The notes below the pieces were generated by a model, which did not search any database, was not told where the DNA came from, and saw only the letters and a program-made list of their open reading frames with translations. Of a stretch of 64,000 nucleotides of DNA, positions 42,499-52,971 are shown piece after piece (the stretch's first letter is position 1; each line of letters opens with the position of its first letter). The DNA comes from Collinsella sp. GTDB taxonomy: Bacteria; Actinomycetota; Coriobacteriia; Coriobacteriales; Coriobacteriaceae. Position numbers and translations under genes: made by a program. The stretch covers positions 1 through 64,000 of the forward strand of contig JAUMSH010000034.1 of assembly GCA_031292915.1 (NCBI GenBank). Direction: 5' to 3'.

Positions 42499-43602
42499 AT
42501 GGCGACGATGAACGAAAAAGATTACTACGAGATTTTGGGCGTCTCCAAGGACGCCACCTCGCGTGATATTCAAAAGGCTTTCCAGCAAAAGGCCCGCAAG
42601 CTCCATCCTGACGTCAATAAAGAGCCGGATGCCGAGGAGAAGTTTAAAGACGTTTCCGAGGCTTACGCCGTTCTCTCGGACGAGCAGAAGCGTGCGCGTT
42701 ACGACGCCATGCGGTCGGGCAATCCCTTTGCCGGTGCACCGACGGCTTCGCCCTATGGCGGTGGCTATGCCGGCAGCGCCGGTTACGGCAATCCCTTTGA
42801 CGGCGGTTTTCCCTTCGGGGGCGCCTGGGGTCAGCCCCGTCGCGGCCAGGCGGCCTACAACCCCGAGAGTGGCGCCAACGTGGTCGTCGATATCAAGCTC
42901 GACGCCAAGGAGGCTAAGGGCGGTGCCCACAAGACCGTTCGCTACACCCGCTTTGACACCTGCGGACATTGTGGCGGATCGGGCTCTGTTTCGTCGGAGC
43001 ATGCCCACACCTGTCCGAGTTGCGGTGGTCGCGGCCATATCGATGTTGACCTGTCCTTCCTGTTTGGTGCGGGCACGTTCCAGACGGTTTGTCCTGAGTG
43101 CGGCGGTTCCGGCAAGGTCGTTGCCGACCCCTGCCCCGATTGCAGTGGCAGCGGCCGTGTCCGTGTGACCTCCGAACAGACGATTGAGTTTCCCGCCGGC
43201 ACGCATGATGGCGACGAGGTGCGCATCCCCAACATGGGTCACGCCGGCACGAACGGCGCTTCGGGCGGCGATCTGGTCGGTCGTGCGCACGTCGAGGCCG
43301 AGCGCCTGGAGGGTAAGGCTCGCACCGGCTTCTACCTCATGGGCATTATCGCTCCGTTTTTGGTGCTGTCGGCCATCTCGGGCGTGTTCTCCGCCTTCGC
43401 CATGATGTGCTTCATTCCGTTTGCCATGGGCTTGTTCATGGTGCTGTCGGACGGCGTGCTTCATCGCAGCCTGCTGTGGTGGAAGCGCGGCGCGATGCAG
43501 TTTGCCAATGGTTTTGCCAACGGCTTTATGTTTGCGCTCGTGTCGGTCTGGTTTGCGAGCTGCTCGCAGCAGGCCATGCTTTCGCCCTACGGGATGCAAT
43601 AA
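42499..43602 (+). CDS. Membrane-anchored DnaJ-family protein with truncated C-terminal half
   Basis: Co-chaperone-like protein of 367 aa. The J domain is intact (DYYEILGVSKDA..., HPD at 36-38). A Gly/Phe-rich linker at 73-118 and a zinc-finger domain with four CxxCxGxG-type repeats at 155-220 follow. Only the beginning of the substrate-binding C-terminal domain remains (EFPAGTHDGDEVRIPNMG). The chain then continues into about three hydrophobic segments (278-298, 299-317, 338-355), predicting membrane anchorage. The second C-terminal subdomain and dimerisation helix are missing. ATG at 42499 follows GGAGG by 9 nt. It occupies the place where hrcA lies in related gene orders; a standard DnaJ follows. 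Confidence 0.88.
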   Translation: MATMNEKDYYEILGVSKDATSRDIQKAFQQKARKLHPDVNKEPDAEEKFKDVSEAYAVLSDEQKRARYDAMRSGNPFAGAPTASPYGGGYAGSAGYGNPFDGGFPFGGAWGQPRRGQAAYNPESGANVVVDIKLDAKEAKGGAHKTVRYTRFDTCGHCGGSGSVSSEHAHTCPSCGGRGHIDVDLSFLFGAGTFQTVCPECGGSGKVVADPCPDCSGSGRVRVTSEQTIEFPAGTHDGDEVRIPNMGHAGTNGASGGDLVGRAHVEAERLEGKARTGFYLMGIIAPFLVLSAISGVFSAFAMMCFIPFAMGLFMVLSDGVLHRSLLWWKRGAMQFANGFANGFMFALVSVWFASCSQQAMLSPYGMQ

Positions 43603-43683
43603 CATCAAACCCTCTGTTTGCGGCCGGCCCAGCTTGGGTATAGGACGCACTGTGACAATAATGAAAGTTGGAAGGATTCGGTC

Positions 43684-44832
43684 GTGTCGGAAAATAGGGA
43701 TTACTACGAGGTACTTGGCGTTGACAAGGATGCCGACGCGCGGACGATCAAGCGCGCGTTTCTAAAGAAAGCCCGTACGGTACACCCGGATGTTTCGGAC
43801 GACCCCGAGGCCGAGGCCAAGTTCAAAGAGCTCAACGAGGCCTATTCCGTTCTTTCCGACGAACAGAAGCGTGCTAACTACGACCGTTACGGCACCGCGG
43901 AGGGCCCCGGTGGCTCTGGCTATGTCGACATCAACGATATCTTTGGCGGCATGGGCATGGACGACCTGTTCTCGTCGTTCTTTGGCGGTGGCGCCGGCGG
44001 TGGCGCTCGCAGCCGTCGCGAGCGCCGTCGCGGTCGCGATATGGCCATCTCCCTTTCGGTGACGCTCGAGGAGGCGGCGCTCGGGTGCAAAAAGACGATC
44101 AGCTACGATCGTCTTGCCCCTTGCGATGACTGCAATGGTACCGGCAAGGCCGAGGGCGCTACCGAAAAGCAGTGCAGCCGCTGTCACGGCACAGGCTATG
44201 TGACGACGGTCCAGCGTTCTTTCCTGGGCCAGGTTCAGTCCTCTTCGCCCTGTCCCGACTGCCACGGCGAAGGCACGGTCATCGATCATCCCTGCGAGAC
44301 CTGCGATGGCCAGGGCCGTACGCCTTCTCACGAAAAGATTGACATCGATATTCCCGCCGGTGTTTCGACCGGTCGCCAGCTGCGCGTGAGTGGTTTTGGC
44401 GAGGCCGGCCTTCGTGGCGAGCCGTCGGGCGACCTGATCGTCAACGTGCGTGTCGCCGACCACGAGCGTTTTAAGCGTAATGGTGATGACCTCTATCTGG
44501 TGAGCGATATCTCGATTGCGCAGGCCGCGCTCGGTTGCGAGATTGAGGTCGAGGGCATTATGCCTGACGAGGTCGTTAAAGTGACGGTTCCCGCCGGCAC
44601 ACAGTACGGTGACACCGTGAGCGTCAACAACTACGGCATGCCGCGTATCGGCGGTGGCGGTTCGCGCGGTCGTCTGGTCGTGCAGCTGCGCGTGGTCGTT
44701 CCCACCAATCTCTCCAACAAACAGCGCGAGCTGCTTCGCGCCTTTGCCGACGAGATGGGCGATGACATCGCATCCGGTAAGAAGTCGGTGACCGACCGTA
44801 TCAAGAGTGCCCTCGACGACATCCTCGATTAA
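43684..44832 (+). CDS. dnaJ: Chaperone protein DnaJ
   Basis: Hsp40 co-chaperone stimulating DnaK ATPase. The complete 382-aa architecture has a J domain (DYYEVLGVDKDA, HPDVSDDP), a Gly-rich linker with IFGGMGMDDLFSSFFGG, and four zinc-finger repeats (CDDCNGTG, CSRCHGTG, CPDCHGEG, CETCDGQG). Both C-terminal beta-subdomains and an end helix are also present. The GTG start follows GGAAGGA by 7 nt. DnaK, GrpE and HrcA are not in the window, so this is the dnaJ2-like copy next to hemW/mtaB rather than the dnaK operon copy. Confidence 0.96.
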   Translation: MSENRDYYEVLGVDKDADARTIKRAFLKKARTVHPDVSDDPEAEAKFKELNEAYSVLSDEQKRANYDRYGTAEGPGGSGYVDINDIFGGMGMDDLFSSFFGGGAGGGARSRRERRRGRDMAISLSVTLEEAALGCKKTISYDRLAPCDDCNGTGKAEGATEKQCSRCHGTGYVTTVQRSFLGQVQSSSPCPDCHGEGTVIDHPCETCDGQGRTPSHEKIDIDIPAGVSTGRQLRVSGFGEAGLRGEPSGDLIVNVRVADHERFKRNGDDLYLVSDISIAQAALGCEIEVEGIMPDEVVKVTVPAGTQYGDTVSVNNYGMPRIGGGGSRGRLVVQLRVVVPTNLSNKQRELLRAFADEMGDDIASGKKSVTDRIKSALDDILD

Positions 44833-44841
44833 GGAGCCCGT

Positions 44842-46134
44842 GTGCTCGCACCCCATATTTCCGTCGTCAACCTCGGATGCCGTGTCAACCGGGTTGAGTC
44901 CGACCGTATCACTGCTGATCTTATGCGCTTGGGTTTTGCAATGGTGGAGCCTCAGGATGCAGAACTGATCGTCATCAATACCTGTGCCGTGACGGGGGAG
45001 GCCGAGGCCAAGACCCGCAAGGCCGTCCGTCACGCCCTGGCCTATTCGGGCGAGCCTTACGTGGTCGTAACCGGCTGCGTCGTTAACCTGCATCCCGAGG
45101 AGCTGCTGGAGCTCTCCGATCGCGTGATCGCCGAACCGTCCAAGATTGACGTCGCCGAGCGCGTCTGTGAGGTGCTAGGTGTCGAATCCGATAGCGTGCC
45201 CGCCTGCAGCGATGGCGACGTGGTCGATGCGCTCGGTCGTTCGCGGCTGGGCGTGAAGATCCAGGATGGCTGCAACCACCGCTGCACTTATTGCATTGTG
45301 TGGAAGGCCCGCGGCCCCGAGCGTTCCGTGCCCGTCGAGTCCGTGCTCGAACAGGTGCGCGAAGCGCAGGAGGCCGGCGTGCCCGAGGTCGTGCTGACCG
45401 GCGTGAATCTGGGTGCCTATGACGGCAAGAGCGCGACCGACGAACATGTCGAGATCGATGAGCTGCTCCAGGCCATCATGGAGCGCACCGAGATCGCCCA
45501 CGTGCGCATCTCCTCGGTGGAACCCATGGATATTTCCGAGCGCCTGCTCAAGGTGATGGCTCGCTATCCGAAGCGTATCGCGCCGTTTTTGCACCTGCCC
45601 GTGCAGTCTGGCTGCACGGCGACGCTGCATCGCATGGGTCGTCCCTATGGTGCCGAGGCCTTCGAGGATGCGGTGCGCATGATTCGCGCCAACCTGCCGC
45701 AGGCGTCTCTTTCGTGCGATGTCATCGTCGGCTTCCCCGGCGAGACGGACGAGGAGTTCGAGGAGTCGCTGGCGCTGTGCCGTCGCGTGGGCTTTTCGCG
45801 CATGCACGTGTTCCGCTATAGCAAGCGCCCCGGCACCCTCGCCGCCGACATGCCCGATCAGGTACCCCCTGAGGTCATGGCCGAGCGCAGCCGTCGTATG
45901 CGCGCCGCCGCACAGGAGCTTGCGATCGCCGATGCCCGCCGCCGCGTGGGCACGGTCGAGCGTGCGGTGCTCGAGTATGGCGACAACCTGACGCTCGGCT
46001 CGTTCCATCATGCCCGTCTTGATGATACCTGTGGACTCACAGCCCCTTGCCTGCTCGATGTTGCTATCATCGGAGTCGATGATTCCGGCTTGGTCCATGC
46101 ACGCAGGGAGGTTCATGGAAGCCTCGAAGATTAG
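44842..46134 (+). CDS. mtaB: tRNA t6A37 methylthiotransferase MtaB
   Basis: Radical SAM methylthiotransferase converting t6A37 to ms2t6A37. The 430-aa protein has the N-terminal UPF0004 domain with Cys in NLGCRVNRVES, NTCAVTGEAEAK and VVTGCVV, the radical SAM CNHRCTYCIVW, HLPVQSGCTATLHRMGR, DVIVGFPGETDEEF and a C-terminal region in place of a full TRAM domain. The VNRVESD-type motif assigns it to MtaB rather than MiaB. GTG start 7 nt after AAGGAG. phoH starts within its 3' end. Confidence 0.93.
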   Translation: MLAPHISVVNLGCRVNRVESDRITADLMRLGFAMVEPQDAELIVINTCAVTGEAEAKTRKAVRHALAYSGEPYVVVTGCVVNLHPEELLELSDRVIAEPSKIDVAERVCEVLGVESDSVPACSDGDVVDALGRSRLGVKIQDGCNHRCTYCIVWKARGPERSVPVESVLEQVREAQEAGVPEVVLTGVNLGAYDGKSATDEHVEIDELLQAIMERTEIAHVRISSVEPMDISERLLKVMARYPKRIAPFLHLPVQSGCTATLHRMGRPYGAEAFEDAVRMIRANLPQASLSCDVIVGFPGETDEEFEESLALCRRVGFSRMHVFRYSKRPGTLAADMPDQVPPEVMAERSRRMRAAAQELAIADARRRVGTVERAVLEYGDNLTLGSFHHARLDDTCGLTAPCLLDVAIIGVDDSGLVHARREVHGSLED

Positions 46135-47101
46135 ACTTACCGTTCCCGAGGGTATCGACCCCTCGCGCGTTATGGGCGCCGGCGATGGCGTCCTTCGTGC
46201 ACTCGAGAACTTGGTGCGCGCCCATGTGGTTGCCCGCGGTGACAGTGTTGCCGTGAGCGGCGATCCGGACGAGGTTGAGCTCGTGGCGCGCTTTTTCGAG
46301 CATGCTTTTCGCGAGGCGGCCGCCGGGCGCACGCTGTCTGCCGACGATGTCTCGCGCTGCCTGGCGGTCTTGCGCGACGACGAGCAGGATGCCTCGTCGC
46401 TGCGCGATGACGTGCTGCTATCGTATCGCGGTCGCGTCATCCGCCCCAAGACGCTCGGCCAAAAGCGCTACGTGGATGCCATTCGCTCGCATACCATCAC
46501 GTTTGGCCTCGGTCCCGCCGGTACCGGTAAAACCTATCTGGCCATGGCACTCGCCGTCGCCGCGCTCAAGCGCCATGAGGTAGGCCGCCTGATCCTGACG
46601 CGCCCGGTTGTCGAGGCGGGGGAGAACTTGGGCTTTTTGCCCGGCACCCTCGAGGAAAAGATCGACCCGTATATGCGTCCGCTCTATGATGCCCTCTTTG
46701 ACATGATGGATCGCGAACGCACCGATGAGCTTATGGAGCGTGGCGTGATCGAGATCGCCCCGCTCGCCTACATGCGCGGTCGAACGCTGAGTGATGCCTT
46801 TGTGGTGCTCGATGAGGCACAAAACACGACGCCCGAGCAGATGAAGATGTTCCTGACGCGCCTGGGTTTTAATTCCAAGTTCGTGATTACCGGCGACCTG
46901 AGCCAGCGTGACCTGGTGGGTCGTCGCGGCGGTCTTTCCGATGTCGAAAGGATTTTGGGCCGTGTCGACGATGTGGCGTTTTCTCACCTGGAGCGCGCCG
47001 ACGTGGTGCGCCATGCCTTGGTGGGGCGCATCGTCGAGGCCTACGATGCTTATGATGACGTGCGTGAGCAGCGCTCGCGCGACCGAAAGGAGTCCCGTTG
47101 A
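46115..47101 (+). CDS. phoH: PhoH-like ATPase
   Basis: P-loop NTPase of the PhoH family, commonly next to ybeY and linked to RNA metabolism. The 328-aa protein has an N-terminal KH-like region of about 100 residues, Walker A GPAGTGKTYLAMALAV, LTRPVVEAGENLGFLPG, and Walker B VVLDEAQNTTPEQMKMFLTR with ITGDLSQRDL. ATG at 46115 has GGGAGG only 3 nt upstream, a short spacing, and overlaps mtaB by 20 nt. Its TGA overlaps the ybeY start. Confidence 0.94.
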   Translation: MEASKIRLTVPEGIDPSRVMGAGDGVLRALENLVRAHVVARGDSVAVSGDPDEVELVARFFEHAFREAAAGRTLSADDVSRCLAVLRDDEQDASSLRDDVLLSYRGRVIRPKTLGQKRYVDAIRSHTITFGLGPAGTGKTYLAMALAVAALKRHEVGRLILTRPVVEAGENLGFLPGTLEEKIDPYMRPLYDALFDMMDRERTDELMERGVIEIAPLAYMRGRTLSDAFVVLDEAQNTTPEQMKMFLTRLGFNSKFVITGDLSQRDLVGRRGGLSDVERILGRVDDVAFSHLERADVVRHALVGRIVEAYDAYDDVREQRSRDRKESR

Positions 47102-47607
47102 GTGTATTGATCAGCAACGATGCCGAGCTCGATACGCTGTTCGATGCCCAGGAGGTGGAGCACATCTGCGGAGTTGTGCTTGCCGCCGAGGGTGTTGAGC
47201 GTGAGGTCGAGATTTCCCTTTCGTATGTCGATGAGGACGAGATGCACGAGCTCAACCACGAGTGGCGCGGTATCGACCGCACCACCGATGTCCTCTCGTT
47301 TGAATGCGACTCGGCCTTTGACGAGGACATTCCCGCCGACGAGACGCTCGAGCTCGGCGATATTATCCTGGCCCCGCAGGTTATTGCCCGCCAGGCCCCC
47401 GGCTTTGGCAACAGCCCCGCCGATGAGTGCCGACTGATGCTCGTGCACGGAATGCTGCACCTGCTGGGTTACGACCACATCGAGGACGATGAAGCCGAGG
47501 TCATGGAGGCGCGTGAGGATGCCATCCTGCGCGACCTGGCGCTCGAGCGCGGCGAGGACCCCAAGCTGGTTCACGTCGGCCCCATAACCAATCATGCCCA
47601 CGACTAG
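47098..47607 (+). CDS. ybeY: Endoribonuclease YbeY (rRNA maturation factor)
   Basis: Zinc-dependent RNase acting in 16S rRNA 3' processing and quality control. The 169-aa protein has the family motif HGMLHLLGYDH (H-x3-H-x5-H) and STDVLSF-like TTDVLSFEC. The TTG start overlaps the phoH stop (TTGA) 5 nt after AAAGGAG. The phoH-ybeY-dgkA-era-recO series is conserved in Gram-positives. Confidence 0.95.
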   Translation: MSVLISNDAELDTLFDAQEVEHICGVVLAAEGVEREVEISLSYVDEDEMHELNHEWRGIDRTTDVLSFECDSAFDEDIPADETLELGDIILAPQVIARQAPGFGNSPADECRLMLVHGMLHLLGYDHIEDDEAEVMEAREDAILRDLALERGEDPKLVHVGPITNHAHD

Positions 47608-47616
47608 GAGCCGTCT

Positions 47617-47994
47617 ATGATTCCCGGATCGAACAAGGACCATCCGTCCTTTTTAAAGTCGTTCTCATACGCCATGGAGGGCTTCGTCACCGCCGTCAAG
47701 ACCGAGCGCAATATCAAGGTCATGCTCGTGGCGGGCGTGTGCACCGTCATCGCCGGTTGCATCGTGGGGCTCGATATTGCCGAGTGGGCTACGGTCATCA
47801 TCTGCTGCGGCCTGGTGATTCACGGCGAGCTGTGCAATACCGCCATGGAGGCGATTGTAGACCTGGCGACCCAGGAGCTGCATCCGCTGGCCAAGCGCGC
47901 GAAGGATATCGCTGCTGCCTCTGTATACGTTCTTTCCATTACCGCCGCGATCGTGGGTTTGCTTGTCTTTGCCCACGCGCTCGACTTTATTTAG
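47617..47994 (+). CDS. dgkA: Diacylglycerol/undecaprenol kinase
   Basis: Small integral membrane lipid kinase of 125 aa. A soluble N-terminal amphipathic segment (SFLKSFSYAMEGFVTAVKTERN) leads into three membrane helices; the signature is HGELCNTAMEAIVDLAT, followed by KRAKDIAAASVYVLS. In Gram-positives this family mainly phosphorylates undecaprenol, tying it to uppS upstream. Between ybeY and era with 9- and 12-nt spacers. Confidence 0.92.
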   Translation: MIPGSNKDHPSFLKSFSYAMEGFVTAVKTERNIKVMLVAGVCTVIAGCIVGLDIAEWATVIICCGLVIHGELCNTAMEAIVDLATQELHPLAKRAKDIAAASVYVLSITAAIVGLLVFAHALDFI

Positions 47995-48006
47995 AAAGGG
48001 ATTCCC

Positions 48007-49074
48007 ATGTCCGACAATATGCAGCCTACCGATGAGATTTTGGACGACGAGTCCCTGGACGCGGTGGATACCGAGGAGCTCGAGGATGTCGAGGAGTTCG
48101 ACCCGTTTGAGGGCATGAGCGACGAGGAGCTCGACGCCCTGTGCGACGAGGGCGACAGCCTCGCGGGCTTTGGTGACGTGGAGCCCGGTTTCCGCAGCGG
48201 CTTTGTGGCCCTGGTCGGACGCCCCAACGCCGGCAAGTCCACGCTGCTTAATGCCTGCTATGGCAAAAAGGTCGCCATCACCTCGCCGGTGGCCCAGACG
48301 ACCCGTCGCCGCATGCGCGCCGTCGTCAACCGTCCCGGCTACCAGCTGGTCTTTGTCGATACCCCGGGTATTCATAAGCCCAAGGACGGTCTGGGATCCG
48401 AGCTCAACAAGAGCGCGTTGTTCGAGCTGAACGATGTCGATGTCGTCGCGTTTTTGATTGATGCCACCAAGCCGATCGGCAGGGGAGACGCTTGGGTTGC
48501 CGAACGCGTCAAGAACGCTCGTTCCAAAAAGGTCCTGGTGCTCACCAAGGCCGATGAGGCCGATCCCGCCCAGGTTATGGAACAGCTCAAGGCCGCCCAC
48601 GAGCTCATGGAATATGACGACGAGATCGTGACGTCGTCGGTCAAGAACTTCAACGTCGATGCCTTTATCGATACCGTTGCGCACTTTTTGCCCGAGGGTC
48701 CGCGTTGGTTCCCCGAGGACATGGGTACCGACGCTTCCGACGAGACCCTTGTGGCCGAGTTTGTGCGCGAGAAGGCTCTGCGCCGCACCCGTGACGAGAT
48801 CCCGCACTCCGTGGGCGTGATCTGCGATGCGCTCGAGCAGACCAAGAAGGTGCTGCGCGTGCACGCCACCATTTACGTCGAGCGTGAGGGCCAAAAGGGC
48901 ATCATCATTGGAAAGGGCGGCGAGATGATCAAGCATATCGGTATCGACGCCCGTCGCGACCTTGAACGCATCTTTGGCACGCAGGTCTTTTTGGAGCTGG
49001 ACGTGAAGGTCAAGGCCGGCTGGCGTGACGACGAGGCCCAGATTCGCCGCTTCGGCTACAACGCCGAAGATTAG
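48007..49074 (+). CDS. era: GTPase Era with acidic N-terminal extension
   Basis: Ribosome-assembly GTPase binding the 16S rRNA 3' end. The 355-aa protein has G1 GRPNAGKS at 71-78, ITSPVAQTTRRRM, DTPGIHKP, LTKADE and a C-terminal KH domain with KGIIIGKGGEMIKHIG. The first 60 residues are an added, very acidic stretch (many Asp/Glu, such as ELEDVEEFDPFEGM) absent from standard Era of about 300 aa. ATG has AAAGGG upstream, and no internal start is placed better. The extension may modulate RNA or protein contacts. Confidence 0.94.
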   Translation: MSDNMQPTDEILDDESLDAVDTEELEDVEEFDPFEGMSDEELDALCDEGDSLAGFGDVEPGFRSGFVALVGRPNAGKSTLLNACYGKKVAITSPVAQTTRRRMRAVVNRPGYQLVFVDTPGIHKPKDGLGSELNKSALFELNDVDVVAFLIDATKPIGRGDAWVAERVKNARSKKVLVLTKADEADPAQVMEQLKAAHELMEYDDEIVTSSVKNFNVDAFIDTVAHFLPEGPRWFPEDMGTDASDETLVAEFVREKALRRTRDEIPHSVGVICDALEQTKKVLRVHATIYVEREGQKGIIIGKGGEMIKHIGIDARRDLERIFGTQVFLELDVKVKAGWRDDEAQIRRFGYNAED

Positions 49075-49089
49075 GGACACGCGGCGCGA

Positions 49090-49839
49090 ATGGCAGGTTC
49101 TCGCACATATCGCACGAAAGTGCTCGTCCTGGACAAGACGAAGCTCAAAGAGACCGACCTGATCCTGACGATGCTTGACGAGCGGGGTCGGCAGGTTCGT
49201 GCCGTGGCAAAGGGTGCCCGCAAACCCGGCGGGCGGTTGGCGGCGCGCTGCGAGCTGTTCTGTACCGTCGATATGCTGCTCGCACATGGACGCTCGCTCG
49301 ACGTGGTTTCTCAGGCCGAGCTTATGGAAGCGCCGCTCGGCGCTGCGCCCGATTACGAGACGACTTGCGCCGCAAGCGCGATTGCCGAGGTCGCGCGCGT
49401 GTGCTCGTTCGAGGACGCCGAGGACCCGTTTACCTTTGCCATCACGCAGCGGGCACTCACGCTTGTCGGCAGCGGGCTCGACTCGGCGCATATGGACCTG
49501 CTCGTGGCGGCCTTTGTCTTTAAACTGCTGTCGCACGTTGGCTATCGACCCGATTTTTCGGCCTGCGTGCTGTGCGGAGACCCCATGTTGTCGTATTTTT
49601 CGCCCCAGGCGGGCGGTCTCATGTGCGGGTCGTGCGCTTCGAGCGTTCCGGGTGCCGAGCTGGTGTCGACCGGTGAGGTCGTTTGGCTGCGCGCCCTCAT
49701 GTCCATGACCTTCGATGCACTCATGGCCGAGAGGATCGACCCCCATACCGCAGCCTTTTTGCTCGGGCTTTCGCATGTGTGGGCTGCGACGCACACCGAT
49801 CAGCGCCTCCGTGCGATGGAATTCATGTTGGGTCGGTGA
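49090..49839 (+). CDS. recO: DNA repair protein RecO
   Basis: Recombination mediator that loads RecA onto SSB-coated DNA with RecR. The 249-aa protein has an N-terminal OB domain (KVLVLDKTKLKETDLILTM...VAKGARKPGGRL) and a helical C-terminal domain with a zinc finger formed by CVLCGDP and LMCGSC. ATG at 49090, 15 nt after era. Last gene of the phoH-ybeY-dgkA-era-recO group. Confidence 0.93.
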   Translation: MAGSRTYRTKVLVLDKTKLKETDLILTMLDERGRQVRAVAKGARKPGGRLAARCELFCTVDMLLAHGRSLDVVSQAELMEAPLGAAPDYETTCAASAIAEVARVCSFEDAEDPFTFAITQRALTLVGSGLDSAHMDLLVAAFVFKLLSHVGYRPDFSACVLCGDPMLSYFSPQAGGLMCGSCASSVPGAELVSTGEVVWLRALMSMTFDALMAERIDPHTAAFLLGLSHVWAATHTDQRLRAMEFMLGR

Positions 49840-49977
49840 TGATGCGCAGGCGCGGGCTGCTTGTGGTAACATACCGACCTGTTGGTACCTCGACCTTGGT
49901 TGCTCGCTCCACCGGCGGCTTCCCAGTCCGAGGCGAATCGAGTCGCCCGCAGGCGACGTAAAACGAAAGGTGAAACA
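49840..49977 (+). promoter_or_regulatory. rpsO leader
   Basis: About 138 nt between recO and rpsO. A -10-like TAACAT lies near 49866-49873. The leader ends with a hairpin GTCGCC (49942-49947) / GGCGAC (49952-49957) shortly before the AAAGG ribosome-binding site. S15 autoregulation is common; here it is only inferred from position. Confidence 0.4.
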
Positions 49978-50256
49978 ATGACTGTTTCCAAAGAGCGCAA
50001 GGCGGAGCTGACTGCCCAGTTCGGTAACACCCCGGTCGACACCGGCAACCCCAAGGTTCAGGTCGCCATCCTGAGCGAGCGCATCAAGGAGCTGACCGAG
50101 CACATGAAGTCCCATCAGAAGGACTTCCACACCCGTCGTGGCCTGCTCATGCTCGTCGGCCGTCGTCGTCGTCTTCTCTCCTACATCAAGAAGAACGACA
50201 TCGTCGAGTACCGTGAGCTCATCAAGGCTCTGGGCATCCGCGACAACATCCAGTAA
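49978..50256 (+). CDS. rpsO: 30S ribosomal protein S15
   Basis: 16S rRNA-binding protein of 92 aa. It carries the family motif GNTPVDTGNPKVQVAILSER and HMKSHQKDFHTRRGLLMLVG, ending YRELIKALGIRDNIQ. ATG lies 6 nt after AAAGG. As in most bacteria, it directly precedes pnp, but a terminator lies between them. Confidence 0.97.
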   Translation: MTVSKERKAELTAQFGNTPVDTGNPKVQVAILSERIKELTEHMKSHQKDFHTRRGLLMLVGRRRRLLSYIKKNDIVEYRELIKALGIRDNIQ

Positions 50257-50271
50257 GGATTTGTACATGCT

Positions 50272-50303
50272 AAGAGCGTCCTGCGCAGCGGGGCGCTCTT
50301 TTT
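50272..50303 (+). terminator. Intrinsic terminator after rpsO
   Basis: AAGAGCGTCC pairs with GGGGCGCTCTT (one wobble) around TGCGCAGC-type loop, then TTTTT. Read-through would supply pnp. Confidence 0.9.
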
Positions 50304-50322
50304 GTGTAAGGGCGCGAACAAT

Positions 50323-50393
50323 CACGCTCTGAAGCGTGGCGGGGGCAGGGGGCCCGCGTCACATGAGAAGCCCGCAGGCAAGGGGCCTGTGGG
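50323..50393 (+). promoter_or_regulatory. pnp leader hairpins
   Basis: Two stems in the pnp 5' leader: CACGC (50323-50327) / GCGTG (50334-50338), and CCCGCAGG (50371-50378) / CCTGTGGG (50386-50393), just before AAAGGAG. pnp autoregulation through a leader stem-loop is known in E. coli; its use here is inferred. Confidence 0.4.
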
Positions 50394-50406
50394 GTAAAGG
50401 AGAACA

Positions 50407-52653
<2,247 letters not shown>

Positions 52654-52676
52654 CAGCTAAACATAAGCAGCTCAAC

Positions 52677-52706
52677 AAGGGCGACTCCTAAGGGGGTCGC
52701 CCTTTT
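52677..52706 (+). terminator. pnp terminator, overlapping hairpin element 1
   Basis: AAGGGCGACTCC (52677-52688) pairs with GGGGTCGCCCTT (52693-52704), followed by TTTT. Its right arm GCCCTTTT is also the outer end of the left arm of the adjacent long hairpin element, so the two structures compete for the same bases. Confidence 0.9.
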
Positions 52707-52847
52707 GCTTGCGCCCGGGAGGGCCGCATATGAAGTTTCCTGCTCTACAGTCCTGCGCAAGACGGAAAGCACATTAAGTGCTTTCCCTTGCGTACGGAAC
52801 TCGCGATAAACTTCATATGCGTCCCTCCCGGGCGCAAGCAAAAGGGC
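52699..52847. repeat. Long hairpin element 1 (pnp-rnj region)
   Basis: A 149-bp palindromic element. The left arm 52699-52738 and right arm 52808-52847 are 40-bp inverted repeats with one mismatch. They enclose a 69-nt core (52739-52807) with an inner 9-bp hairpin GGAAAGCAC (52764-52772) / GTGCTTTCC (52778-52786) and an ATTAA loop. The core is 57/69 identical to the reverse complement of the core of element 2. The arms differ between elements, apart from the core-proximal ATGAAGTTT / AAACTTCAT. Confidence 0.92.
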
Positions 52848-52971
52848 TGGTTAATGCCGCTCGCTATTTAGTTAGACAGTCTATTCAGTAGTCAGATTAC
52901 AGATCTGTAGATAGCCGCAGCAGCATCTTCCCAGATAAAACCGACCAAAATAAACCTGTCTCTATTTGGCA
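52848..52971. other. AT-rich spacer between the two hairpin elements
   Basis: A 124-bp stretch with no reading frame of note and lower GC than its surroundings. It contains short perfect palindromes: TAGACAGTCTA (52873-52883) and TACAGATCTGTA (52898-52909). No function assigned. Confidence 0.5.
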
